Assembly (NCBI RefSeq): GCF_034424625.1
Contig: NZ_CP139976.1
Span: 5,456,001-5,520,000, forward strand
DNA: 64,000 bases
Reading direction: 5' to 3'
From: Janthinobacterium lividum
GTDB taxonomy: Bacteria; Pseudomonadota; Gammaproteobacteria; Burkholderiales; Burkholderiaceae_D
Notes under the pieces: model-generated
Told to the model about the DNA's origin: nothing
What the model saw: the letters and a program-made list of their open reading frames with translations, nothing else
Database searches by the model: none
Part shown: positions 43,329-52,509 of the stretch, one piece after another
Numbering within the stretch: position 1 is the stretch's first letter
How the letters are laid out: the number at the start of each line of letters is the position of its first letter
Translations under genes and position numbers: made by a program

Positions 43329-44072
43329 ATGGCCAGCATGCATTATTTCCCTCAGAAGCAAGACCCCGGCCCGGCGCAGGCGCAGCGCATGGGCAGCATG
43401 GACGGTATGGGCGAATTTGCCGCATCGGTCGCGCACGAGGTGCGCCAGCCGCTGGCGGCCATCGCGCTCAATGCCGATGCCGCCTTGCGCTGGCTCGATC
43501 ACGATCCGCCCCGCCTCGACGAGGCGCGCGCGGCGCTGGCCCTGGTCGCCAGTGCCGGCAGCCATGCCAGCGCCGTGCTGCGCAGCGTGCATGGCCTGGC
43601 CTGCAATTCGCCGGACAGCCACGGTCATTTTGTGGCCGAAGACGCCGTGCAAGACCTGCTGCCGCTGTTGCGCGCGCCACTGCAACGCCACGCCATCCAT
43701 CTGGATACGCAGCTGGCGCCGGGCCGCCCGCTGCTGCATGCCGACCCGGTGCAATTCCGGCAAGTCATCCTGAACCTGCTGATGAACGCCATCGAGGCTC
43801 TGCGCGACACCGGCGGCCGGCCGCGCACGGTGCTGCTGTCTTCGCGCCTGGATGGCAGCGTGCAGCACTTCAGCATTGCCGACAATGGCGCCGGCATCGC
43901 GCCGCAGGCGGCCGACCGCCTGTACCACGCCCTGTATTCCAGCAAACCGGACGGCATGGGCATGGGCCTGGCCATCTGCCGCCGCATCCTCGACGCGCAT
44001 GGCGGCCGCCTGTGGCATGCGCCCGGCGCGCCCCACGGCAGCGTCTTCCACTTCACCTTGCCAGCGCCATGA
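43329..44072 (+). CDS. cytoplasmic sensor histidine kinase (FixL/NtrB-like)
   Basis: Small soluble kinase of 247 residues. The dimerisation/phospho-His motif is FAASVAHEVRQPLAAIALNA and the ATPase domain follows (N-box ILNLLMNAIEAL, DNGAGIAPQ, GMGMGLAICRRIL). No sensory or membrane domain. The ATG at 43329 is chosen because AGGAG sits 7 bases upstream; an in-frame ATG 18 codons earlier has none. It overlaps the response-regulator gene by ATGA, so the two form a pair. Input must come from a partner protein. Confidence 0.88.
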   Translation: MASMHYFPQKQDPGPAQAQRMGSMDGMGEFAASVAHEVRQPLAAIALNADAALRWLDHDPPRLDEARAALALVASAGSHASAVLRSVHGLACNSPDSHGHFVAEDAVQDLLPLLRAPLQRHAIHLDTQLAPGRPLLHADPVQFRQVILNLLMNAIEALRDTGGRPRTVLLSSRLDGSVQHFSIADNGAGIAPQAADRLYHALYSSKPDGMGMGLAICRRILDAHGGRLWHAPGAPHGSVFHFTLPAP

Positions 44073-44728
44073 GCACAACCATGCACACGACCATGCCCCC
44101 GGCCGATCCGCCGATTACCCTGCTGATCGCCGACGACCACCCGCTGATCCTGGCCGGCCTGGCCTCGCTGATCGCGTCACTGCCTGGCTTACTCCTGCTG
44201 GGCCAGGCCGGCACGGGCAGCGCCGCCGTGGAACTGTACCGGCAACTGCGGCCCGACGTGGTGCTGATGGATTTGAACATGCCGGAAATGCATGGCGTCG
44301 AGGCGATCGAGCGCATCTGCGCCGACGACGCGCAAGCGAAGATCGTCATCCTCACCACTTACCAGGGCGAGGACAGCGTGCACCGGGCATTGCGCGCCGG
44401 CGCGCGCGGCTACCTGCTGAAGGATTCCGGCTTCCTGCAACTGACGCAGTGCATCCGCCAGGTGGCCGCCGGCAGACACTACCTGCCGCCGGAACTGGCC
44501 GCGCAGCAAGCCGGCCGCATCGAGGCGAACCGCCTGTCGAAACGCGAGCACGACATCCTGCTGCACCTGTCAGCGGGCAAGAGCAACAAGATGATCGCGC
44601 GCAGCGCCGGCATCGAGGTGGGCACCGTCAAATTTCATGTGAATAATATTTTGACCAAGCTCAACGTATCAAGCCGCACCGAGGCGGCCACGGTGGCCGC
44701 CCGGCGCGGCTTGCTGGGCGCGTTCTAG
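44069..44728 (+). CDS. NarL/FixJ-type response regulator
   Basis: Response regulator of 219 residues: receiver domain with Asp in VLMDLNMPEMHG and conserved Lys in GYLLKDSG, then a LuxR-type helix-turn-helix (LSKREHDILLHLSAGKSNKM, VKFHVNNILTKL). Coupled by a 4-base overlap to the kinase before it. It resembles the other regulator at 45992 in layout. DNA targets unknown; the XapX/YcaC pair lies just beyond on the opposite strand. Confidence 0.9.
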   Translation: MSTTMHTTMPPADPPITLLIADDHPLILAGLASLIASLPGLLLLGQAGTGSAAVELYRQLRPDVVLMDLNMPEMHGVEAIERICADDAQAKIVILTTYQGEDSVHRALRAGARGYLLKDSGFLQLTQCIRQVAAGRHYLPPELAAQQAGRIEANRLSKREHDILLHLSAGKSNKMIARSAGIEVGTVKFHVNNILTKLNVSSRTEAATVAARRGLLGAF

Positions 44729-44740
44729 CTGCCGGGAATA

Positions 44741-45022
44741 TCAGGCGGCACTGTCGTCCTTCTGCTGCGGCTCAGCCTTGGCCAATGTCGGCTTGGCTTC
44801 CACGCCGCTGATCTTCGGCACGCATTCGCTGCGCAGCCACGACACGGTGATGGCTTCTCCCGCCATCAGGCGCTTGACGCCGGGGACGATCTGTTCGCCG
44901 ATCAGCATGCCCAGCAGGCCGATCAGGGCAATGGCGGGCGGCGCCGGCGAGCGCACCTGCAAGACGGCGTAGATGATGCCGACCAGCAAACCCACCGCCA
45001 GCGAAATCACATATAACTTCAT
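44741..45022 (-). CDS. XapX-domain membrane protein
   Basis: Protein of 93 residues with two membrane helices and the XapX motif (LAVGLLVGIIYAVLQVRSPAPPA, GLLGMLIGEQIVPG). A charged cytoplasmic tail follows. The start at 45022 has AAGGAATG upstream; a longer frame adds non-membrane sequence antisense to the next gene. It is 73 bases downstream of the YcaC-type hydrolase on the same strand, an association I recall from other genomes. Possibly a permease partner for the hydrolase's substrate. Confidence 0.8.
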   Translation of the reverse strand: MKLYVISLAVGLLVGIIYAVLQVRSPAPPAIALIGLLGMLIGEQIVPGVKRLMAGEAITVSWLRSECVPKISGVEAKPTLAKAEPQQKDDSAA

Positions 45023-45095
45023 GGCGCATTCCTTTCGATGAAAAAAAACGCCGCGCGCGGTCAGGCGCGCGGCGCATGGCACTGCCGCATGGCGT

Positions 45096-45782
45096 TTACT
45101 TGGCCGGCACCGGCGCCAGGGTGGCGTGTTCGCCATGGATGCGCTGCGGCGCCTTGTGCACCATCGTGTAGGCGTAGTCGACGCCCATGCCGTAGGCGCC
45201 CGAATGTTCGCGCACGATGGCCATGACGGCGTCATAGGTTGCCTTGTGCGCCCAGTCGCGCTGCCATTCCAGCAGCACCTGCTGCCACGTCACGGGCACC
45301 ACGCCGGCCTGGATCATGCGCTGCATGGCGTAATCGTGCGCTTCCTTCGAAGTGCCGCCGGAAGCGTCGGCCACCATGTAGATTTCGTAGTCGCCTTCGA
45401 GCATCGCGCACAGGGCGAAGCTGTTGTTGCACACTTCCGTCCACAGGCCCGAAACGACGACTTTCTTCTTGCCGTTGGCGGCCAGCGCATCGCGCACCTT
45501 CTGGTCATCCCACGAGTTCATCGAGCTGCGCTCGAGGATATCCTTGCCGGGGAAGACGTCCAGCAGTTCCGGATAGGTATGGCCGGAGAAGCTTTCCGTT
45601 TCGACGGTGGTGATGATGGTGGGGATGTTGAATACCTTGGCGGCCTTGGCCAGGCCCACGGTATTGTTTTTCAGCGCTTGCCGGTCCATCGACTGCACGC
45701 CGAACGCCATCTGCGGCTGCTGGTCGATGAAGATGATCTGGCAATTATCGGGGGTGAGGACTTCCAGTTTCGGATTGGTCAT
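45096..45782 (-). CDS. YcaC-type isochorismatase-family hydrolase
   Basis: Cysteine hydrolase of 228 residues. The catalytic triad regions are visible: Asp in IIFIDQQPQMAFG, Lys in AANGKKKVVVSG and the nucleophile Cys in LWTEVCNNSFALCAM. Family members hydrolyse amides or carbamates, and YcaC itself has an unknown substrate. A short leader with a second ATG four codons earlier exists; the start used (MTNPKLEVL) is the common one. Divergent from the regulator at 45992, with 209 bases between starts. Confidence 0.85.
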   Translation of the reverse strand: MTNPKLEVLTPDNCQIIFIDQQPQMAFGVQSMDRQALKNNTVGLAKAAKVFNIPTIITTVETESFSGHTYPELLDVFPGKDILERSSMNSWDDQKVRDALAANGKKKVVVSGLWTEVCNNSFALCAMLEGDYEIYMVADASGGTSKEAHDYAMQRMIQAGVVPVTWQQVLLEWQRDWAHKATYDAVMAIVREHSGAYGMGVDYAYTMVHKAPQRIHGEHATLAPVPAK

Positions 45783-45991
45783 GATGTCATCCATGAAGAA
45801 AGGGTTGAGTGGGTACTGCCGTGCATCGTATGCCTGGCGGCGTGCCCGCACCACTATCTAAATATAGGCTGGCATGCAGGCTGCCTCCGGGAAATGCCCC
45901 CTGCAGGAGGGCGGGCGCTGCGGTAAAATACCTTTTGCTCACCATGCTCCGACGACTCTTGATCGATAACTCCTCTTTGCCAGGCAACATC

Positions 45992-46624
45992 ATGCGCAGC
46001 GATACGGCGCCGATACGCGTCCTCATTGCCGACGACCACCAGTTACTGCTCGACGGCATCGCGGCCCTGCTACGCGCCTTTCCCGGCGTGGCGCTGGTGG
46101 GCCAAGCCACCGATGGCCAGCAGGCGGTGCAGCAGTTTGACGCGCTGCAGCCCGATGTCACGCTGATGGATTTGCAGATGCCGCGCATGAACGGCCTTGA
46201 CGCCATCGGCGCCATCCGCGCACGCCATCCGCAGGCGCGCATCATTGTGCTGACCACCTACAAGGGCGACACGCAGGTGCTGCGCGCCATCCGCGCGGGC
46301 GCATGCGGCTATGTGCTGAAAAGCGCGCTGCGCCACGAATTGCTGGCGGCGATACAGAACGTGCACGCGGGGCGGCGCCACATCACGCCCGAGATCGAGG
46401 CGGAACTGGCGCTGTATGCCTGCAGCGACGTGCTGTCGAACCGCGAACTGGACGTGCTCAAGCAGGTTGCGCAAGGCAATTCCAACCGCGAGACGGGCGC
46501 CCTGCTGCAAATCAAGGAAGAAACCGTCAAGGCGCACATGAGCACCATCCTGGCCAAGCTGGGCGCCCGGGACCGCACGCACGCCGTCACCATCGCGCTA
46601 CGGCGCGGCATCCTCGACGCCTGA
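45992..46624 (+). CDS. NarL-type response regulator
   Basis: Response regulator of 210 residues: receiver domain (phospho-Asp in TLMDLQMPRMNG, Lys in GYVLKSAL) and LuxR-type DNA-binding domain (LSNRELDVLKQVAQGNSNRE, VKAHMSTILAKL). Its 3' end overlaps the 3' end of the propeller kinase (46598-46624) on the other strand, and such kinases usually partner NarL-type regulators, so the two are a likely pair. A weak ribosome site precedes the ATG. Confidence 0.9.
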   Translation: MRSDTAPIRVLIADDHQLLLDGIAALLRAFPGVALVGQATDGQQAVQQFDALQPDVTLMDLQMPRMNGLDAIGAIRARHPQARIIVLTTYKGDTQVLRAIRAGACGYVLKSALRHELLAAIQNVHAGRRHITPEIEAELALYACSDVLSNRELDVLKQVAQGNSNRETGALLQIKEETVKAHMSTILAKLGARDRTHAVTIALRRGILDA

Positions 46625-49600
46625 ACGGCGCCAGCGCTGCCACCAGCGGCGCAGCGGGCCGTGCGCCAACGGCCAGGCGCGGTGCGCCGGCACCCGCAGG
46701 CGCCACTGCGTGCCGCCCCCATCGCGCCCGCCCACAGTCAGGCGCGCGCCAAGTTTCACCGCGCGCTCGCGCATGCCGGGCATGCCCCAGTGTCCGGGAA
46801 TCTGCCCGTTCGCCGCGACCACCGGTGGCAAGCCCTGGCCATCGTCGCGCACGAGCAGTTCGATGCCTCCGCACGCATAGCGCACCGCCACCTCGACCAC
46901 CTGCGCGCGCGCATGCTGGAAGGCATTGCGCAGCGCTTCGCTGGCGATGCGGTAGATTTCATGCGCCGCACGCGCATGCAGCATGCGCGCCTCGCCTTCC
47001 TCCGCATAGCGGAACACGATGCCGTGCTGCGCCGCCAGACGCTCGCCTTCGCGCCGCAGGATGGCGCTCCAGCGCGCGCCCGCATCGTCGCCCGCGCGCA
47101 GGTCGTGCACATGATCGCGTCCCTCGCCCAGCATGCGGTCGGCATCGTCAAGCGCGCGCAGCATGGCGGCGCGCGCGGGATCATCCTCGGCGATGGCCAT
47201 GCTGGCATTGTGAAAGTGCAGGATCATCGCCTGCGTGCCCTGCAGCAGGGTATCGTGCAGCTCGCGCGCGATGCGTTCGCGCTCGGCCTGCTGCGCCTCC
47301 ATCCGCGCCTGCAGGCGCGCGGCGTGCTGGCGCAGCCGCCAGCGGCAAACGCCGTATGCGGCCGCCAGCAGCGCCGCCGCGCACAGGCTGCGGAACCACC
47401 ATGTCTGGTAGAAGGCGGGCAGCACGCGGAACGGCAGTTGCGCCACCGTGCTGGCCACGCCGTCGCCATTCGCCGCGATTACTTCGAAGCGGTAGCTGCC
47501 CGGCCCCAGGCCCGTGTACTGCGCCAGGCGCCGGACGCCCGCCTGCTGCCACTGTGTATCGTAGCCGTCGAGCCGGTAGCGGAACTGCAAACGCTCCGGC
47601 GTGCCCAGACTGGCGGCGTTGTAATGGAATTGCACGTCGCGCGTGCCTGCCGCCAGCTGCAGGCCGGCGCTTGCGGGCGGATCGATGCGCCGGCCGTCGG
47701 CTAGCAGCGCGCCGATTTCCACGCGTGGCGCCGGCAAGGGAGCAAGCGTCTGGCGCGGATCGATCCAGAACGTCGCGCTCTGGCGCGAAAACCAGATCTT
47801 GCCATCGTCCGCTTCGGCAACCGAGCGGTTGTGCAGCATGCCGATGCTGCCGTTCAAGCCATCGACGGCGTCGTACGAGGTGGCGCGCATGGCATGGGCG
47901 GCGTCGCGCAGCGCCAGGTCCACTTCCGCGGCGGGAATGTGCGCGGCGCCGCTGCCGTGATTGAGCCACAGGCTGCCGTCGCGCACGCGCAGCAGGCCCA
48001 CCACGCCCTCGGTGGCGCTGGCCGGCTCGCTGCGCAGGGTGACGAAGCGGCCGCCGCGCCACAGCGCCACGCCACGCTGCCCGCCCGCCCACACCTGCCC
48101 GCGGTATTCGATCAGCATGGGAATCTTGCCCAGGTCCAGGCCCTGCGCGGGACCGAAGGTGTGCAGCCGCCCCCGTTCCAGCATGGAGACGCTGCCATCG
48201 GCATACGATAGCCACAGGCGCCCGGCCGCGTCGGCCAGCAGCGCCAGCGGCACTTTCGCGCCGCCATCGGGCAGCAGCGGTTCGCGCCGCCAGGCCCCGT
48301 CGCGATACTGGAAAACGCCGGCGCCGCTGAACACGCCCCAGATGCTGCCATCGGGCGCGAGCACCCCGGCGCGCATGCGCTTGACCGCGGCAGCGCCGGA
48401 TGGATAGGCGATCGTGCGCAGTACGCGCCCATCCTCGCCGGCCAGCTGCTGCAGGCCGGCGAGGGCCGCCACCCACAGGCCGCCCGGCGCTTCCAGGATG
48501 GCGCTGATGGGCCCCAGGCGCGGCGCGCGCAGCACCGTGCCGTCGGCCCGCGCCAGCAGCAGCGGCCCCAGGACGTCATCGCGCGACAGCCACATCGCGC
48601 CTGCCGCTCCGGCCAGCATTTCCTGGGTACGGAACACTTCGGCCACGCCGGGCGCGGCACGCGTGCGCAGGACCACTGGCGCGGCCTGGCGGAAACGGTC
48701 CAGGCCTCCGTACGTGGCAACCCAGACATTGCCTTCATTGTCGTCGCACATGGAGCCGACGAGAACATTGCTCAAGCCATCGCGCGGCAGGAACGATTCC
48801 GTGTCGCTGCTGATGCCCAGCTGTCCCGGTGCCAGCGCGCCGCTGCTGCGCGTGCGGTGCAAGCCGTACTGGCTGTCGAACCACAGGGTGCCCGCGCGAT
48901 CGACCAGCATGCTGCCGCTGGTGCCGCTGGTATCGCGGTAGATCCACCGATGATCGAGCTGCTCGTAGCGTTCCAGCGACTCGATGATGCGGATGCCGCG
49001 CATCTCCAGCAAATAAATGCGGCCGTCGGGTCCCTGCTGCGGCGGCGCGCGCAGGTCAAGCCGGCCGATGGGCGGCGCGAAGCGCGACTGCGTCGCCTGC
49101 CACATGAACAGGCCGTTTTCACTGAACACGGCGATGCGGCCATCGCGGTCGGCAAACACGGCGGACGCCTTTTGCGCCGTGTAGCCCTGCGCCGGTCCCA
49201 TCGCCTGCCAGCGCCGGCCGTCGAAGCGCGAGATGCCGGACACGCCGGCCGCCCACACGGCGCCGTCGCCGCCGATGGCAAAGCCCCAGATGGCGCCCGC
49301 TGGCACGCCCTGCGCTTCGGCGTAATTGCGCACCACGCCATCCTTGACGTGGCTGATGCCGCCCACTTGCCAGCCTATCCACATGCCGCCGTCGGCGGCG
49401 CGCTTGAGCGCCAGTGCCACCGTGTCGGGAAAGCTGCCCTGGCGCGCGCGCACGGGCTCGAAGCGCAGGCCGTCGAAACGGCGCACGCCCGCATGCGTGC
49501 CCAGCCACAGGAAACCGTCATTGCCCTGAGCCATGACGATGATATCGTCGGGCGCGCCATCGCTGGCCATCCAGCGCGTGTGCTGCAGCTGATGGATGCC

Positions 49601-49672
49601 GCGTGCGGCATCGATGGCCAGCCCGCAAGGACTGGCCAGCATGAACATCAGCCACAGCAGGAAGGCGCGCAT
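46598..49672 (-). CDS. two-component propeller sensor kinase (Reg_prop-Y_Y_Y-HisKA_3)
   Basis: Large kinase of 1,024 residues. A signal peptide (MRAFLLWLMFMLASPCGLA) leads into a periplasmic sensor of two beta-propellers built from Reg_prop repeats (GNDGFLWLGTHAGVRRFDG, GGDGAVWAAGVSGISRFDG), then a Y_Y_Y domain (YRLDGYDTQWQQAGVRRLAQ), a membrane helix (WWFRSLCAAALLAAAYG), and a HisKA_3 domain with phospho-His in ERIARELHDTLLQG and an ATPase domain. In Bacteroidetes such sensors detect sugars, but here no polysaccharide genes are nearby. The convergent overlapping regulator is the likely partner; DUF1275 lies upstream on the same strand. Confidence 0.9.
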   Translation of the reverse strand: MRAFLLWLMFMLASPCGLAIDAARGIHQLQHTRWMASDGAPDDIIVMAQGNDGFLWLGTHAGVRRFDGLRFEPVRARQGSFPDTVALALKRAADGGMWIGWQVGGISHVKDGVVRNYAEAQGVPAGAIWGFAIGGDGAVWAAGVSGISRFDGRRWQAMGPAQGYTAQKASAVFADRDGRIAVFSENGLFMWQATQSRFAPPIGRLDLRAPPQQGPDGRIYLLEMRGIRIIESLERYEQLDHRWIYRDTSGTSGSMLVDRAGTLWFDSQYGLHRTRSSGALAPGQLGISSDTESFLPRDGLSNVLVGSMCDDNEGNVWVATYGGLDRFRQAAPVVLRTRAAPGVAEVFRTQEMLAGAAGAMWLSRDDVLGPLLLARADGTVLRAPRLGPISAILEAPGGLWVAALAGLQQLAGEDGRVLRTIAYPSGAAAVKRMRAGVLAPDGSIWGVFSGAGVFQYRDGAWRREPLLPDGGAKVPLALLADAAGRLWLSYADGSVSMLERGRLHTFGPAQGLDLGKIPMLIEYRGQVWAGGQRGVALWRGGRFVTLRSEPASATEGVVGLLRVRDGSLWLNHGSGAAHIPAAEVDLALRDAAHAMRATSYDAVDGLNGSIGMLHNRSVAEADDGKIWFSRQSATFWIDPRQTLAPLPAPRVEIGALLADGRRIDPPASAGLQLAAGTRDVQFHYNAASLGTPERLQFRYRLDGYDTQWQQAGVRRLAQYTGLGPGSYRFEVIAANGDGVASTVAQLPFRVLPAFYQTWWFRSLCAAALLAAAYGVCRWRLRQHAARLQARMEAQQAERERIARELHDTLLQGTQAMILHFHNASMAIAEDDPARAAMLRALDDADRMLGEGRDHVHDLRAGDDAGARWSAILRREGERLAAQHGIVFRYAEEGEARMLHARAAHEIYRIASEALRNAFQHARAQVVEVAVRYACGGIELLVRDDGQGLPPVVAANGQIPGHWGMPGMRERAVKLGARLTVGGRDGGGTQWRLRVPAHRAWPLAHGPLRRWWQRWRRSGVEDAAP

Positions 49673-49680
49673 GGCGGCTG

Positions 49681-50379
49681 TCAGGGCACGGGCACGGCGG
49701 TCCGACCGCTACGCTGCGCCACGACGATCAGGCCGCCCAGCAGCACCAGCGGCACGGCCAGCGCCGCGAAACCGAAGACCAGGTAGCCAAAGCCGGCAGC
49801 GATGGCGCCCAGCGCAAAGGCCAGCAGCGGCCAGAAGAACTTGCCGCAGCGCGCGCGCGTGCCCTCGTCGGCCGCGCCGCGCAGCACGTCGACGGTGTCG
49901 AGCACGATCTGCGTCACGTTCCCCGTCATCATGGAGGTTGGCGCCAGGTGTGCCAGCAGCAGACGGCTGGTGGCGCTGTGCACGCCCATGGCGGCCGTGC
50001 CCAGCAAGCCTGCCGCCATGGCCATGGAACTGGCATCCTTGCCGACCGGCTCAGCCAGCACGCCAAACACCATGAAACCGGCCAGCAAGATCCATTGCAG
50101 CAGGAAGGCCAGCGTCAGCGCCGGACCGCCGCGGCGCTCGATGGCCAGCACCATCAGGCGCGTGACGACGATGCCCGCGATAAAGGCGGGAAAAGCGAGG
50201 ATTTTCAGCAGGATGGGGATGCGCGTCGGTTCGGCCAGGGCGGCGCCGATCAGCACGAAGTTGCCCGTGACATGGGCCGTAAACAGGCCGAAGAGGGCGA
50301 TAAAGCCCAGGGTATCGACATACCCGGCCAAAAAGCCCAGGCTGGTGCCGTATAAACGGCTATGTGGTGGCTGATCCAT
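49681..50379 (-). CDS. DUF1275 (YoaK-like) membrane protein
   Basis: Membrane protein of 232 residues with six predicted helices and the DUF1275 motifs LAGYVDTLGFIALFGLFTAHVTGN and MTGNVTQIVLDT. The start at 50379 has GGGAG 7 bases upstream; longer frames add Cys/Arg-rich sequence. It ends 8 bases before the propeller kinase gene, so both belong to one operon. Family function unknown, and some members are thought to be transport-like. Confidence 0.85.
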   Translation of the reverse strand: MDQPPHSRLYGTSLGFLAGYVDTLGFIALFGLFTAHVTGNFVLIGAALAEPTRIPILLKILAFPAFIAGIVVTRLMVLAIERRGGPALTLAFLLQWILLAGFMVFGVLAEPVGKDASSMAMAAGLLGTAAMGVHSATSRLLLAHLAPTSMMTGNVTQIVLDTVDVLRGAADEGTRARCGKFFWPLLAFALGAIAAGFGYLVFGFAALAVPLVLLGGLIVVAQRSGRTAVPVP

Positions 50380-50630
50380 CGAATGACTCCCGATACCGTG
50401 CAATGCACTAAAAAACGAAAAACGCGCCAGGGAAGCGCCCCGGCGCCACTGCCTGCATGGTAAGCCATGCGGCCGGCCGCCGCCCCCGCCATTCGGCCAG
50501 TGCGCGACGCGCCACCTGATCTTTTGGCCCGTGTTCAAGCGCGGGACGTCCGCTACACTGGCCGACGTGACTTTCGCGCCGCGCACGCCGGCCCCCTCCC
50601 CCCCCTGCACCGCAACCATGGAGCTGCACC

Positions 50631-52505
50631 ATGCCAGAACACACCCTCCCCGCCGCCGCACCCTTGATCCTGCTCAATGGCTGCTTCCATACCGTCGATA
50701 AAAGCTGCCCGCAAGCGAGCGCCGTGGCCATCGCCGACGGCAAATTCCTCGCCGTGGGCGATCTTGAAGACGTCATGCGCCACCGCGCGCCCGACAGCCG
50801 CGTGATCGACCTGGGTGGCCGCACGGTGATTCCCGGTCTGAACGACTCGCACCTGCACCTGATCCGCGGCGGCTTGAACTACAACCTGGAATTGCGCTGG
50901 GAAGGTGTGCCTTCGCTGGCCGACGCCCTGCGCATGCTCAAGGAGCAAGCCTTGCGCACGCCGAATCCCCAATGGGTGCGCGTGGTGGGCGGCTGGAACG
51001 AATTCCAGTTCGCGGAAAAGCGCATGCCTACCCTCGATGAAATCAACGCGGCCGCGCCCGACACCCCGGTCTTCATCCTGCACCTGTACGACCGCGCCCT
51101 GCTGAACCGCGCCGCCCTGCGCGTGGTCGGCTACGACAAGAACACGCCGAACCCGCCCGGCGGCGAAATCGTGCGCGACGCTGCCGGCAACCCCACGGGC
51201 ATGCTGATCGCCCGGCCAAACGCCATGATCTTATATGCGACCCTGGCCAAGGGTCCGACCCTGCCGCGAGAATTGCAAGTCAATTCCACGCGCCAGTTCA
51301 TGCGCGAACTCAATCGCCTCGGCCTGACCAGCGCCATCGACGCGGGCGGCGGCTTCCAGAATTATCCGGAAGACTACGCGGTGGTCGAGGAACTGGCGCA
51401 AAAAGAGCAGCTGACGATACGCATCGCCTACAACCTGTTCACGCAAAACAAGGGCCGCGAACTGGAGGATTTTGAAAAATGGACGGAGATGGTCACGCCG
51501 GGCCAGGGCGACGACTACTACCGCCATAACGGCGCCGGCGAAATGCTGGTATTTTCCGCCGCCGACTTCGAGGATTTCCTCGAACCGCGCCCGGACCTGG
51601 CGCCCGGCATGGATGACGAACTGGAAAAGGTTGTGCGCCACCTGGTGTCCAAACGCTGGCCCTTCCGCCTGCACGCCACCTATGACGAATCGATCGACCG
51701 CATGCTGACGGTATTTGAAAAGGTCAACCGCGACATTCCGTTCGACGGCCTGCACTGGATGTTCGACCACTGCGAAACCATCACGCCGAAAAACATCGAC
51801 CGGGTCAAGGCGCTGGGAGGCGGCATCGCCATCCAGCACCGCATGGCTTTCCAGGGCGAGTACTTTGTCGACCGCTACGGTGCCGAAGCAGCCAAGGCCA
51901 CGCCGCCGATCGCGCGCATGCTGGCCTCGGGCGTGCCGGTAGGCGGCGGCACCGACGCCACCAGGGTCGCCAGCTACAACCCGTGGACGGCGCTGTACTG
52001 GCTGGTGTCGGGCCGCACCGTCGGCGGCTTGCGCCTGTACGACGCGGGCAGCCGTTTGTCGCGCGACACGGCGCTGGAACTATGGACGGCGGGCAGCGCC
52101 TGGTTCTCCAGCGAGCAAGGCAAGAAGGGGCGCATCCAGGAGGGCATGCTGGCCGACCTGGCCGTGCTGAGCGCGGATTTTTTCAGCATAGCTGAAGAGG
52201 CGATCAAGTCCATCGAATCGGTGCTCACCATCGTCGGCGGCAAGATCGTCTACGGCCAGGCGGAATTTTCCAATCTGGCGCCGCCTCCTATCCCCGTATT
52301 GCCGGACTGGTCGCCCGTGAAAAACGTGGCCGGCCATTACCGCGCCGCGCCGCCGCAAACGACCAGCGTGATGCAACAGCACCAGTGCCAGGGCGCCTGC
52401 GGCGTCCACGCCCACGCCCATGACGTGGCGCGCAAGAGTTCCGTGCCCGTCTCCAGCCATTCCGGCTTCTGGGGCGCGCTGGGGTGCAGCTGCTTTGCGT
52501 TCTGA
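50631..52505 (+). CDS. amidohydrolase, YtcJ-like, with Cys/His-rich tail
   Basis: Metal-dependent hydrolase of 624 residues, amidohydrolase-3 type (YtcJ/LAF3-like). The family metal motif is GLNDSHLHLIRGG (His-x-His), further ligands appear in FRLHATYDES and MFDHCETI, and a late Asp is in GGGTDATRV. The C-terminal 45 residues, outside the fold, are rich in Cys and His (HQCQGACGVHAHAHD). GGAG 7 bases upstream sets the start. It lies 4 bases before the porin gene, so porin and enzyme form a uptake-and-hydrolysis unit. Substrate unknown. Confidence 0.85.
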   Translation: MPEHTLPAAAPLILLNGCFHTVDKSCPQASAVAIADGKFLAVGDLEDVMRHRAPDSRVIDLGGRTVIPGLNDSHLHLIRGGLNYNLELRWEGVPSLADALRMLKEQALRTPNPQWVRVVGGWNEFQFAEKRMPTLDEINAAAPDTPVFILHLYDRALLNRAALRVVGYDKNTPNPPGGEIVRDAAGNPTGMLIARPNAMILYATLAKGPTLPRELQVNSTRQFMRELNRLGLTSAIDAGGGFQNYPEDYAVVEELAQKEQLTIRIAYNLFTQNKGRELEDFEKWTEMVTPGQGDDYYRHNGAGEMLVFSAADFEDFLEPRPDLAPGMDDELEKVVRHLVSKRWPFRLHATYDESIDRMLTVFEKVNRDIPFDGLHWMFDHCETITPKNIDRVKALGGGIAIQHRMAFQGEYFVDRYGAEAAKATPPIARMLASGVPVGGGTDATRVASYNPWTALYWLVSGRTVGGLRLYDAGSRLSRDTALELWTAGSAWFSSEQGKKGRIQEGMLADLAVLSADFFSIAEEAIKSIESVLTIVGGKIVYGQAEFSNLAPPPIPVLPDWSPVKNVAGHYRAAPPQTTSVMQQHQCQGACGVHAHAHDVARKSSVPVSSHSGFWGALGCSCFAF

Positions 52506-52509
52506 GGCC

